Below, piece after piece: positions 22,538-37,443 of a stretch of DNA of 64,000 nt. Each line of letters opens with the position of its first letter. The stretch's first letter is position 1. Under the pieces are notes generated by a model. That model was given only the letters and a program-made list of their open reading frames with translations, searched no databases and had not been told where the DNA came from. A program made the translations under genes and the position numbers. Source of the stretch: Epiperipatus broadwayi (taxonomy: Eukaryota; Onychophora; Udeonychophora; Euonychophora; Peripatidae); NCBI GenBank assembly GCA_028023455.1, contig JAQFVV010006215.1:9507950-9571949 (forward strand), in the 5' to 3' direction.

Positions 22538-24091
22538 ATGATAACCAGAAGTGGTAAGCAATTAAGTAATATGGAATCAAAACATTTGGAGATAGGGAAA
22601 AATAATAGTGATAGTAATTATGGTAGATGATACTACCCATAATAAGATGGAATCTACGATGATTCAGATACCTGGGGGGTCTATTCTGGAAGTTGAACAA
22701 TCCCCACAAGTGCAAGAAGGGAGTTGAACAGTTTCTCAAATTCAGATGATTTCTCCCAGTGAGATTATTCAAGTGCCTGAAGTTGGAGTAACTCAGGCTA
22801 TGCAAGACCCTACAGCATTGGCACAACTAATCCAAGTAATCATGGAGATGAAGAGTGATATGAATAATATGAATAGTAAAATGGAGAATATGGCAACTAA
22901 GGCTGATGAAATGAAAAGTGATATGAATAGTAAGATGGAGAATATGGCAACCAAGATGGAGAATATGGCAACCAAGGCTGATATAAATAAAATAAAAGAA
23001 GAATTGAAGAAGGATGTGAATGATATGAAAGACCAAATGGAAACAAAAATTGATAATGTTGAAATTAAGCTGTCTGAAGATATGGGACAACTTTCCCTTA
23101 AATTAGAAAATGTTCAGAAAGACAATATTGAATTGAAGCAAGGAATGTTAGAGATGAAGAATGAAATTGATGAAAAGAATACGAAATGCCAACAGTGATT
23201 AGATGATTTTAAATACAGTGTCATGGAACAATTGAATGCAAAATATAATGAGGCATGCAGGAATCAAGAAAAGTTTAAAGAAGAAGTATGTGAAAATCAG
23301 TGGAGGCACCAAGATGAAGTTCAGATGGAAATACAAATTATCCGTATGGCGCTGGAGCAAAATTTTACCAAACAAAATACGGAGATAGAAACCTTAGGAC
23401 AAGAACTAGAATGCTTAGATAAAACCATTACCCAGAGGTTTGGGATTCAGTGCTGAGTAAGGGTACATTATTTGTTGAAACACAACAAACCCAGACTAAT
23501 TCAAGTACTCAATATACTGAATTTAAGTGGAGAGAAGAGTAATTGAATGATACTCTCAATATTCATGTGATACAAAGATCACAAGGTCTCAAGATTGATC
23601 CTGAATCAAATGATGAAGCCATAGGAGTCGATGACACTTCATACTCTGAAGATGTCATGATAGAGTATATGAAAGAAGGTTCAATGGTAAATGATTTGGA
23701 CTCATATTTGAGATCATCGCAGCACATTTGTGTTTACCATCAAAACAAGAATAAAATGCTTTTCAGACATGACATTTGTGAGCAAAATAGCAATAACAAG
23801 GATGGGTTGTTTCATGTTCAAACAGCTTTCTTAGAAGAAAACTGTCACATTACAAATACCATTTTTGAAGGCATTAAAGAAATTGGTGAATTCGATCATC
23901 TTAGCTGTGTGTTCTGGAAATTACAGTCTTTCCATAATCAACAAGATGATCAAAACTTGGAAAATTATATGATGAGAACAGAGATAACCATGTTGCAGTC
24001 CATCAAACAGAAAGGTTTTCAGTTCCACAAGTTATGTAACACTTATGAAGGACCCTTCACATTTATGAGGCATATAAATGACAGTACTTAA
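22538..24091 (+). pseudogene. Gag-like coiled-coil protein, unit 1 (broken)
   Basis: The start ATG at 22538 opens a frame beginning MITRSGKQLSN, the same as unit 2. A base insertion near 22617 shifts the frame, which resumes at 22746-23198. It stops again near 23198, continues at 23223-23456, and finally at 23543-24091. The middle is a heptad-rich coiled coil made of near-repeats of MENMATK and MKSDMNSK (about 22850-22985), followed by more helices. A C-terminal part that is open here (24-kb end) is disrupted in unit 2. No CCHC zinc knuckle is seen. The likely role is a capsid or assembly-type gag remnant of a gypsy-like element; the family call rests on position and on the integrase tail downstream. 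Confidence 0.7.
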
Positions 24092-24331
24092 AAGAAAAAG
24101 TACATAATAAGGGAAGGACTTCAAATGATGCAACTTTGGACACATAAAATGGACTTTTTACAATGGATGAATTCTCAAGAGATGTATATATTTTTTAAGA
24201 AAGGAAAAATAAATGAATAAATAAATCAAATGGTGTATGTATACATATATATATAATACAACTTATGATAGTATAGGAAAATAATATGGGTAAGACAGAT
24301 AGACCAGATAGTTAATTATATCAACTGGAGT

Positions 24332-24732
24332 GTGAATGAATCCACTGGATTCACACCCATTGAACTACATTTTAATCAATCAATTCCCATGTTGTTCACT
24401 AAATATCAACCTATGACTAGATATAAACAAAGTAGTATGGAGGAAAATGTGCAGAAAGCATATCTTCGATTGGTAAGTAAGGCCAATAAAAGAAACAAAA
24501 ATAAGACTGGAACTCCATATACTTTCAAAGTAGGAGATCAAGTTTTAATAAAAAAAAACCTCATGTTAGTAAGCAAATTGAAAATAAGTACAGTAAGTTT
24601 TACCATCTATATGAAGGACCTTACACAATAGTTAAACAATCGAGTCCTAATGCATTTTGGTTGGATATGGAAGGACAAGTTAGGGGCACATATAATACCC
24701 GAATTATGAAACCATACTATGGACAATCTTAG
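24332..24732 (+). pseudogene. Integrase C-terminal tail, unit 1 (frameshifted)
   Basis: Begins with STGFTPIELHFNQSIP, the conserved segment after the integrase core, then a basic helix, then FKVGDQVLIKKN. A single-base loss in the C-run after the A-run near 24557 shifts the frame. The expected LYEGPYTI and GTYNTRIMKPYY segments follow in another frame up to the stop at 24730. Unit 2 (30463-30864) lacks this lesion. The integrase core and RT are missing upstream; only about 240 bases separate it from the gag remnant. Confidence 0.8.
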
Positions 24733-25290
24733 TAATTATAGAATTGTCATACTCAACTGATGTGTAGAAAAAAATAAGAGATGAATGCTGATAAGTAAAA
24801 AAAAAATAGATATTATGAAGTTAGGTTAAAAATTATGATGAGAGTATTCCCTAATGGATGCCAAAGCAAATATTAGGATACTTTAGAGCCACTTTATTTA
24901 AGAGATTAAACCACACTAAGTGATGGTTGCTCCAATCTTCTGTTAGTCCTCAAAGGAAATCCAATAAGACTCAATAGGAGCAGGATAGAGGATAACAAGA
25001 AAAAAATATGTGCTATCTGAAACAGAAACACATTTTTATTAGTGTGCTCAAAACATAACCATCATTAGTTTAAAAAAAAAATAACCTATGTTTGAACCTC
25101 ACCTTGAAAAGTATTTCATGAGAGTGAGTAGAGAAGAATAGAAAGCAATTTGTGTAGTTGAGTGTAGAAAACAGTAAAATAAGGTTTCACTACCCTTCTT
25201 ATATTTGTATAAAAAAAACCCATCAAACTTCAAATGCGAACCTTGTGTAAGTGTTAAAATTTTCATGACAGATTAAAATTCTAACCCTGT
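24733..25290 (+). other. 3' untranslated part of unit 1
   Basis: No coding frame. It is nearly identical to 30865-31415 and leads to the polypurine tract. Confidence 0.7.
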
Positions 25291-25302
25291 AAGGAGAGGG
25301 GG
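25291..25302 (+). promoter_or_regulatory. Polypurine tract, unit 1
   Basis: AAGGAGAGGGGG directly before the next LTR start. Confidence 0.75.
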
Positions 25303-25303
25303 T

Positions 25304-28052
25304 TGTAAAGGGTAGCTTACAATGCACACATTCCTAAAAAGATCAAGCCTATTTATTGAACCCAATCCATTTGGAATTTATATTAATAATGGGAAGATTA
25401 TTTGTTTGTTATTTATTACATATATACATATAATGCACAATAGATTATTTTATTATAAAATAAAATACGATCAATATTTTAAAAAGTAATATTGTATATA
25501 TATAAACTATTTGATTAATAAACTGTAATGTATTTTTTTAATTTAATATTGAATATTAATTTGTAATCAAATGATTTAAGGATAGCCTGAAGTTAAGTTA
25601 GGTGGTTGTATGTGAAAATAAAACTGATTTTATTATTATTATTTTTTATTTGTAATAAATGAAATGTATTTAAACAATAGGCATTTAAAAATCTAAATGA
25701 ATTTAAACAATAGGCAGTTAAAAATCTTAGCATTCCTGGAGATCTACGCATGTGAAATTGTATAAAAACAAAAAACATTTTACAAATCGTTCTTATTGTA
25801 AAAGATAGCAGCTATAACAATAGACAGCAGTTAAAACTAAAATTTAGAATGCTAAAATGGAGTTTTGCTTTTTCTTTTATTTAAATTATAAACATTTTTA
25901 AAAGTCAAATGCTGTAACTAAAAGTTTACCAAATTCTGAGGAAAGAAAGTGAAATAAGAAGTAAGAATAATTGATAAATTTTGTAATAATTAAAGCATGT
26001 TTTAAAAGTTGTTGGAGTAATTTTTTAATATTTTAAATCTTTTCAAAAAGAATAATGAAAATTAAGTCTGCTGAAAATTGGAAAAGAAAAAAAATGAAAT
26101 AATTTTCTTAATATATATAATAAAGCGCTTCAATATTATCCAATAAAAATTTATGATTACAAATAATTATTAAATTGTACTTTAATATGAATATGGGCTA
26201 GAGCAAAACATGCTATTGTGTATCATGGTATTTCCTACCAGCTGAATTAAACCTATATATATATATATATTTCTACTTTATTGTAAACTCACAAGAAGAT
26301 GCCTGCAGTCCAAAGTAAACAAGGATTGGAATACTTTATGGTGAATCAAATGAGGATCAAGGTGTTTACCATTAAACACAACTACAGGAGACACCATTGT
26401 ACCTATCTATCCTTGCTAAGGAAAATGATTTACTAAGTGAAACTGCTTTGAAGAACAACTTGCCTAACTATCAACTACTACTACTTCTATTATGATGATT
26501 TTTATGAACTTTGTTCCAATTACAATTTTTTTAATCAAAGAATCAATATTGTAAATTTTTGTTTATTTATTTTTTTTTTTAAGTCTTGTTATCTGTTGTA
26601 TTTTCACACTCTGATGCTGAAGCCTCATTTTTCAGAATTAGCAAAGAAGAAAAGGGGGGATTATTCACTTTGATATTTTTATATTTTCATTGTAAATAAA
26701 ATTTAGGTTAACCCACCTGCTTCACATCAGGTTATATTAAGGTAAGATTCTCTAAATTTATTTTCATAGGTTAAATTGCAACACTTATACAGAATACATA
26801 TTATATGTTTTATTTTGTTGATTAACCTTGTATATATTTTCCAGTATGTTTGACTAATCAACTAGTATCTATCTCTATCATATATATATATAAATTGGGG
26901 GAACTTGTTAAATAGATTGTTAACATCTGCAAATATATAATTTAGCTAGCCAGCATCTCAATTATCTTAAATAACTAAAGTTTATTTTTCTATATAATTA
27001 TGATTTGTAGAGAATGAGTGACATAGGTGGATTTCTACCATGGGGTATAAGGGTTGGATCTGGATAATAATTAATTAGTAAAATGGTAGAGGTTCACATG
27101 TGACACATGTACATATGATATTATTTATGTAGTGAAAGTATATGAGATATTATTATTTTTTATTTATCATTACTATTGTTATTATACTTTATGATATTTA
27201 TTATTGTTAATAAATGTTTAAGAGTTTGTATTATTCCGGTCTCTGGTTTATTGAGTTGTCCTGACATTCCATAGTTTATAAACAATTATGCATGCACACA
27301 CATCTATTTTTCTTATCATATAAAAGCTTGAAAATAAAACAAATATAATAAATGCTAGTTGTAACCTATATATAGGTGCAGGAGTTGCTGTGTGTATCTG
27401 TTCATACCTGTTAAAGGAGTCAAAAGCAATATTCTCTCTGGGTTTGAATATTAGGGCATAACGGAATTGAAAAGGGGGAAAGTGGATGAACTAACCTAAA
27501 TTGCATTTAATATCATTAAATAGGGATAGAGTTAGTCATTTAAAGTGTATGCAATCATTGGTTAAGCATTTCATCAGGTTCTCATTAGCATTCTATCAGA
27601 AGACCCACAGTCTGAACATAGTTGGATGCAACTTTTTTCCCTTCTAAGCCTGGTAGGTCTCTGCAGATTGTTTCATTAGGGGCAATAAATTAGAGCATAT
27701 TAACTTATCCCCACACCATATTGCTTCATATGCATAGTAGTACAGTCTGCAAGTTAGTTGACCATCCATTACATCTGGTGCACCATCATTGGGTTTGGTT
27801 AGTTTATGATTGTTGATGAAGAGTACTGCCCATTATATCTGATGTTAGCAACATTTGGGTCAAGCGGTAATGACTTTGGGGCTTGATAGATAGGTGTACC
27901 ATCACATATAGACTTTGTGTAAGTTGGTCATACATTGTGAATGAACCAGCTGATTGTTGAATCTGATCTATATATCCAAGTGGTATTATTCTGTCCGTTA
28001 TATCTGGCACCATCAACTTTTGGGGCTAGTGGTCATCTTTCTGTCCATTATA
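25304..28052 (+). repeat. LTR 2 (shared middle LTR)
   Basis: A complete 2.75-kb LTR, TGTAAAGGG to CATTATA. It serves as the 3' end of unit 1 and the 5' end of unit 2. The AT run at 26256-26270 is the pre-insertion site that the nested element hit in LTR 1. Confidence 0.88.
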
Positions 28053-28054
28053 TC

Positions 28055-28073
28055 TGGCACGCAATGTGGTAGG
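28055..28073 (+). promoter_or_regulatory. Primer-binding-like site, unit 2
   Basis: The same TGGCACGCAATGTGGTAGG as in unit 1, two bases after LTR 2. Confidence 0.6.
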
Positions 28074-28676
28074 CATGAAGATATTACAGTTGATAGAGGT
28101 ATCCAAGTATATTTACTAATGGTTACATCTGGCATGCAATGTGTAGGGTATGATCACTTACATCTGGTATCCAGTATGTTAGGTATGAATATACTATGGT
28201 TGTAGGGGTGATTTAGCCATTGGACTGGCGTTTAAATTTTTTAAAAAAAAAAAATGTTAAAGCACATTTCATTTTATATTTTTCTATCAACATAAACCCA
28301 AATGAACTTATACACTTGGCAAACAACTAGCACTTTCATCTAAAATAATAGTAATAGTGATAATAGATCACATAAACTTGAATCAATTTTCAATAAGAGA
28401 TCTAAAGTATTGAGTGTAAATTGGAAATATAGAGGATTGGACAATAAACAGAGACCGATGATAAATAGTTAAGTGAGTAATAAATGATACTAAAATAGTA
28501 GAGTTAGGCATGTAAAAGGACATAGGCTAAAAGTAGATCTATTAAAAACTAAAAAAAAAACAGAGGTAAAAGATAAATGCAATGGTTGGGAGTGGCGTGA
28601 TGCACTGTGGCATGTGATTATTTATAGTTTTATAAATAAATATTTTATAAATAGTTTGCAAATAAATAAATATTTA

Positions 28677-29333
28677 ATGATAACCAGAAGTGGTAAGCAA
28701 TTAAGTAATATGGAATCAAAACATTTGGAGATAGGGAAAAATAATAGTGATAGTGAGATGGTAGATGATACTACCAGTAATAAAGTGGAATCTACGATGA
28801 TTCAGATACCTGGGGGGTCTATTCTGGAAGTTGAACAATCCCCACAAGTGCAAGAAGGGAGTCAAACAGTTTCTCAAATTCAGATGATTTCTCCCAGTGA
28901 GATTATTCAAGTGCCTGAAGTTGGAGTAACTCAGGCTATGCAAGACCCTACAGCATTGGCACAACTAATCCAAGTAATCATGGAGATGAAGAGTGATATG
29001 AATAATATGAATAGTAAAATGGAGAATATGGCAACCAAGGATGATGAAATGAAAAGTGATATGAATAGTAAGATGGAGAATATGGCCACCAAGATGGAGA
29101 ATATGGCAACCAAGGATGATATAAATGAAATAAAAGAAGAATTGAAGAAGGATGTGAATGATATGAAAGAACAAATGGAAACAAAAATTGATAATGTTGA
29201 AATTAAGCTGTCTGAAGATATGGGACAACTTTCCCTAAAATTAGAAAATGTTCAGAAAGACAATATTGAGTTGAAGCAAGGAATGTTAGAGATGAAGAAG
29301 GAAATTGATGAAAAGAATACGAAATGCCAATAG
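28677..29333 (+). CDS. Gag-like coiled-coil protein, unit 2, N-terminal part
   Basis: I chose the ATG at 28677 (MITRSGKQLSN), because it is where the conserved part begins and the upstream codons are AT-rich leader. About 218 residues follow. They comprise an acidic, Ser-rich start, a segment PSEIIQVPEVGVTQAMQDPT, then a coiled coil built from near-repeats of NSKMENMATK and MKSDMNN, then long charged helices. A TAG at 29331-29333 ends it, while unit 1 has CAG there followed by TGA two codons later. The homologous frame then continues at 29361-29969. The short gap may be a shared old stop, or may reflect readthrough or reinitiation. Not a recognisable cellular protein. Confidence 0.6.
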   Translation: MITRSGKQLSNMESKHLEIGKNNSDSEMVDDTTSNKVESTMIQIPGGSILEVEQSPQVQEGSQTVSQIQMISPSEIIQVPEVGVTQAMQDPTALAQLIQVIMEMKSDMNNMNSKMENMATKDDEMKSDMNSKMENMATKMENMATKDDINEIKEELKKDVNDMKEQMETKIDNVEIKLSEDMGQLSLKLENVQKDNIELKQGMLEMKKEIDEKNTKCQ

Positions 29334-29360
29334 TGATTAGATGATTTTAAATCCAGTGTC

Positions 29361-30224
29361 ATGGAACAATTGGTGCAAAATATGATGAGGCATGCAGGAA
29401 TCAAGAAAATTTTTAAGGAAGAAGTATGTGAAAATCAATGGAGGCACCAAGATGAAGTTCAGATGAAAATACAAATTATCCGTACAGAGTTGGAGCAAAA
29501 TTTTACCAAACAAAATACGGAGATAGAAACCTTAGGACAAGAACTAAAATGCTTAGATAAAACCATTACCCAGAGGTTTGGAATCACTGAATCCCAACTG
29601 AGTAAGGGTACATTAGTTGTTGAAACACAACAAACCCAGACTAATTCAAGTACTCAATATATTGAATTTAAGTTGAGAGAAAAGCAATTGAATGATACTC
29701 TCAATATTCAAGTGATACAAAGATCACAAGGTCTCAAGATTGATCCCGAGTTAAATGATGAAGCCATAGGAGTCGATGACACATCATACTCTGAAGATGT
29801 CATGATAGAGTATATGAAAGAAGGTTCAATGGTAAATGATTTGGACTCATATTTGAGATCATTGCACCACATTTGCCCAACAAGGATAAAATGCTTTTCA
29901 GACATGACATTTGTGAGCATAATAGCAATAACAAGGTTGGGTTGTTACAAGTTCAAACAGCTTTCTTAGGAGAAAACTGTCACACTATAAATGCCATTGT
30001 TGAAGGCATTAAAGAAATTGGTGAATTCGATCATCTTAGCTGTGTGTTATGAAAATTAGAGTCTTTCCATAATCAACAAGATGATCAAAACATAGAAAAT
30101 TATATAATGAGAACAGAGATGACCATGTTGCAGTCCATCAAACAGAAAGGTTTTCAGTTCCACAAGTTATGTAACACTTATGAAGGACCCTTCACATTTA
30201 TGAGGCATATAAATGACAGTACTT
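29361..30224 (+). pseudogene. Gag-like protein, unit 2, C-terminal part (broken)
   Basis: The open frame 29361-29969 continues the gag remnant with helices such as VCENQWRHQDEVQMKIQ and LEQNFTKQNTEIETLGQ. A shift near 29877 relative to unit 1 ends it. The remaining C-terminal segment to about 30224 survives with a TGA near 30048. In unit 1 that segment is open (23543-24091), so the two units carry different lesions. Confidence 0.6.
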
Positions 30225-30462
30225 AAAAGAAAAAGTACATAATAAGGGAAGGACTTCAAATGATGCAACTTAGGACACATAAAATGGACTTTTTACAATG
30301 GATGAATTCTCAAGAGATGTATATATTTTTTAAGAAAAAAATAAATGAATGAATAAATCAAATGGTGTATGTATACATGTATATATAATACAACTTATGA
30401 TAGTATAGGAAAATGATAGGGTAAGACAGATAGACCAGATAGTTAATTATATCAACTGGAGT

Positions 30463-30864
30463 GTGAATGAATCCACTGGATTCACACCCATTGAACTACA
30501 TTTTAATCAATCAATTCCCATGTTGTTCACTAAATATCAACCTATGACTAGATATAAACAAAGTAGTATGGAGGAAAATGTGCAGAAAGCATATCTTCGA
30601 TTGGTAAGTAAGGCCAATAAAAGGAACAAAAATAAGACTGGAACTCCATATACTTTCAAAGTAGGAGATCAAGTTTTAATAAAAAAAAACCCTCATGTTA
30701 GTAAGCAAATTGAAAATAAATACAGTAAGTTTTACCATCTATATGAAGGACCTTACACAATAGTTAAACAATCAAGTCCTAATGCATTTTGGTTGGATAT
30801 GGAAGGACAAGTTAGGGGCACATATAATACCCGAATTATGAAACCATACTATGGACAATCTTAG
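30463..30864 (+). CDS. Integrase C-terminal tail, unit 2 (open)
   Basis: A 133-codon open frame. It contains STGFTPIELHFNQSIP (about 3-18), a basic segment KANKRNKNKTGTPYTF, the SH3-like fold strands FKVGDQVLIKKNP and YHLYEGPYTIVKQ, and GTYNTRIMKPYYGQS at the end. This matches the C-terminal tail after the D,D,E core of Ty3/gypsy-like integrases. The core itself is absent, so no catalytic activity is expected. Whether it is translated from the ATG at 30463 or was once joined to gag is unclear. The nested element's chimeric protein ends in the equivalent domain. Confidence 0.75.
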   Translation: MNESTGFTPIELHFNQSIPMLFTKYQPMTRYKQSSMEENVQKAYLRLVSKANKRNKNKTGTPYTFKVGDQVLIKKNPHVSKQIENKYSKFYHLYEGPYTIVKQSSPNAFWLDMEGQVRGTYNTRIMKPYYGQS

Positions 30865-31415
30865 TAATTGTAAAATTGTCATACTCAACTGATGTGTAGA
30901 AAAAAAAGAGATGAATGCTGATAAGTAAAAAAAAAATAGATATTATGAAGTTAGGTTAAAAATTATGATGAGAGTATTCCCTAATGGATGCCAAAGCAAA
31001 TATTAGGATACTTTAGAGCCACTTTATTTAAGAATTAAACCACACTAAGTGATGGTTGCTCCAATCTTTCGTTAGTCCTCAAAGGAAATCCAATAAGACA
31101 CAATAGGAGCAGGATAGAGGATAACAAGAAAAAATATGTGCTATCTGAAACAGAAACACATTTTTATTAGTGTGCTCAAAACATAACCATCATTAGTTTA
31201 AAAAAATAACCTATGTTTGAACCCCACCTTGAAAAGTATTTCATGAGAGTGAGTAGAGAAGAATAGAAAGCAATTTGTGTAGTTGAGTGTAGAAAACAGT
31301 AAAATAAGGTTTCACTACCCTTCTTATATTTGTATAAAAAAAACCCATCAAACTTCAAATGCGAACCTTGTGTAAGTGTTAAAATTTTCATGACAGATTA
31401 AAATTCTAACCCTGT
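30865..31415 (+). other. 3' untranslated part of unit 2
   Basis: Non-coding and nearly identical to 24733-25290. Confidence 0.7.
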
Positions 31416-31427
31416 AAGGAGAGGGGG
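31416..31427 (+). promoter_or_regulatory. Polypurine tract, unit 2
   Basis: AAGGAGAGGGGG directly before LTR 3. Confidence 0.75.
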
Positions 31428-31428
31428 T

Positions 31429-34185
<2,757 letters not shown>

Positions 34186-34189
34186 ATGT

Positions 34190-37100
34190 TGAGAATATGG
34201 AAGATAAAATAAAGTAGAAAATAAAAATAAGAAAATAGCCCTTGGTATTTTAAAGTAAAAAGCAAAGCTTTGAGATGTCATCAGATGATATACAGGACCA
34301 GAGCAGATAAAATCATGATGATGTATACCAAAAAGTTCTTTAGATTTTAAATTTCTGTATCAAAGTATGTAATATTGCCAAGACCATAATATGAGAACAT
34401 ATAAATAATTTTTTAAAAAAAATTAAAATAACAAGCAATGACAATCTATTCCTAATTGTGATCACATATTGTCATCTTATTTTGATTTTAAAATATTCAT
34501 TCTCTCCTGAAATTTATCAATTTTTATTACTATATAAGTATTGAGATTACTTACCGATTAGAACAAATATTTTGGGATGAAATGTAAAGTCAAAACCAAT
34601 AATTTTACTAAATCTATTAAGTTACTTTGCCTATCTCAATATTAATATTTGTAGTTTGGTTGGCTAAGCAAACTTAGTTTTAAATCAAGTTGTTTTTATT
34701 TAAGTTGTGTTTTTGGTGAATGCAATAATATGTATACACACACACACACATTAATAGTGAAAAAAAAATTAAATTGCTATCTATGTCAATGTAACAATTT
34801 TTTTTTTAAAAAAGTAAACTTTGTGACCAATTTCACTATCTTTTCTGTAAAATATTTTTATATAATCCTAAAACAGTGCTTAATCTGTAAAATTTTCTTT
34901 ATCAACTCTAATCCTTTCATTAATTAAGAGTTTAACAAAAACATAGCTTTATTTGTATAAAGTATTGTTATCTGGCAAATCCTTTACTTAATGTAATTAA
35001 TTCAGAATTTCTTAATTAATGTAAATTTTCTGGCTTATCTGAGTAGAAATATTTTAATCACTGGTTTCCTGATTAAGGTGATTCTTTAAGTTCCTGAGTG
35101 TCAAACAATGAGCAGTGTAACTATAATTATTAATTATTCTACTCTGCTGACTTCGTTAGCTCTGCTCTATTTTTATTTGATTTTTCTTACTTTATTAGAG
35201 CTAACTGACCATATTATATGTGCCTGTCTTGAAAATAAACACATAACTCCAGTAATCATATTAAATGGGATGTGCTGCTAAGGCACCCAAAGATAAATCC
35301 CTCTTCAGCATGAATCTTTCACCCAGCATATGCTAAATTTGGAAACCAATTGACTACCAAAATTAGCCAACTGCTGACATTCTAGAGCTTGTCATCCCCA
35401 TCAACCATAGAAGAAAAAGAAATTGTAAATTTGTATTGACATGCCAAGAGTTTGTACTCATTGAGATATAATCTGTACAGAAAGTAAGAGATCTCCACCC
35501 ATGTCACTATGGACTAATGGTAAAATCTTTACATGAACTGTTTATATATATATTAGTAAGCCAGTGAGTGATAGATACATGAGTGTAAAGTTTTTTTTAT
35601 TAATATTTTGATTTATTGATATGTCATTTTATATTTGCTTTATGAATTTTATTATTTTGTGGATAATTATTAATTGTTTGAGTATATTTAGCTAAACCCC
35701 TTAATTTCTTTGACATTTGAGAATTAAGTTCTATAAAGTGCAATACTTTTCTGCAATTATTTTTTTTTCTTAGAAAGTTGACAGAAAATTATTTAAAAGA
35801 ATCTCAGCCAGATTCTCCCCTCCCTTCCAATTTTTTCATTGTTTCAAACCATCCAGATCTTCTGTAGCACTTAAAAGTAAAAAGAATTTTTTTGTATGTT
35901 ATAAAAAAAGGAAAATTTGGATTAATATTAAATACATATTTTAATTAATAATGCTTTAGAACTTGTTATATTCATTTTTTACTTGATGTACATAGATGTG
36001 TGTATAATAATTTTATATCAGCATTAAAAAATAATTTAAAATATTCAGTTTTTTGTCTTATAGATTCTATCATATATCTGAAAGAAAAAGATTGTTTTGC
36101 TTGTGTGTGTGCATGCATATAAATGGTCCCTTTATAGATATCATGGGAGGTTTATTTATATAAATGGCCTTTTATTTATTTTTATGCTTATGCTAGATAT
36201 AAGTGGATTTTGATTTAACATTGGGTTCAGTGAAATATCTGCCCATGCTCATTTATATATGTTAATCTGGTTTAATCCATGTTTCTTTACCACATGAAAT
36301 TAGAGGTCCTTATTGCCTTTGCAGTAGGTCAAATATAGAAAACTTCCTATGCCTTTATATATTTTTTTCACTTTTATTTAACACAAATTACTTATGCCCC
36401 TACTAATTATTCATTGTATGTTTCCTCCTGTAGACTGGGTCTTGCACCACATATAAACTTTCTTAAAGAAATCAGCACATGTGAACTTATCTAATAATAA
36501 AGTCTGCCAATGTTTAATTATAAATTAATGTTTTTTAAGGATATGTGCACACATCTGCAATTGTCAAAAATATGTAAGTTCTGTTCCTAGTAAATTATTT
36601 TAATGAATTAAAAATTAATTTGAAGAAAGAATAAAAGAGAATAGGAACAATCAACTATCAAGCTACTTCTTTAAAAATGATTATAATCTATTTTAATGTA
36701 TGACGGAGCTAACTATAGTTCAAACCCATCCAATAATGTAAGCCATTTATTTTTTGTTTTACTATTATTAATACTGTTAATTGTTAGATTTGTCTGGTGT
36801 TTGTTTACTGTTGTTTGCACTGCCAATTGCTTATTTAATAAGAATCTCTGCTCTCCATGATTTAGTGCAATAACTGATTCCTATATGATAGAACAGCTGC
36901 AGTAGTTATTTGTTATGAACATACATATCAATAAATTAGAAATATTCTAGGCTGGAGGCCTAGTGTTGCCCTGTTAAGTGACATTAGGTGCAGACTGTCT
37001 GGTATATGTGTGTGTGGTTTAATGTCTGTAAGCAATCAAACTTTCCAGACTTGTGAATTTATCTAAAATTTATTATAAATTTTGAATTGTTGACTTATGA

Positions 37101-37443
37101 AAAATGTTCTGAAACAATCTTTTTCACTATACAGGTATTTCACATATAGCTAGAATTTGGGCTCATACACAGAAATTTCAAAAAAATCTTTTTAAAGATT
37201 TAACTCATACTTTAATACTTTTGTTGAATATATATAAAACAGAAAAGCCAACAATACCCAGGAGCCCATATATACTGCCTTGGTCTGCTTTATGATAGCT
37301 ATGCTCATGACTTTCAACAAACTTTGGCTCACACCTGAACAGTCTGATAGAAATAACAGCCAGACATTTCCATTTATATATCTTAGATAGTTTGATTTTG
37401 AAGCTTGAATGTTCTCATGTCAGTTGGAGATATATATAAATGT
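34190..37443. other. AT-rich DNA without a supported gene
   Basis: Contains a CA microsatellite at 34736-34750 and a TG stretch near 36100. Part of it (about 35200-35530) is less AT-rich and may be a transposon relic. No domain-bearing frame is seen. Confidence 0.5.

Noticed and set aside
22793-23090. Antisense frames opposite the coiled-coil gag, repeated at 28931-29228
   Set aside because: They mirror the repetitive gag codons and have no independent features; shadow frames.
34555-34607. Minus-strand exon candidate ending in a perfect GTAAGT donor, reading KIIGFDFTFHPKIFVLIG
   Set aside because: Its open frame needs one leading base, which does not fit the phase of the exon at 57674-57727, and inclusion would break the in-phase join. 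The acceptor is poor. A chance donor in AT-rich DNA is more likely.
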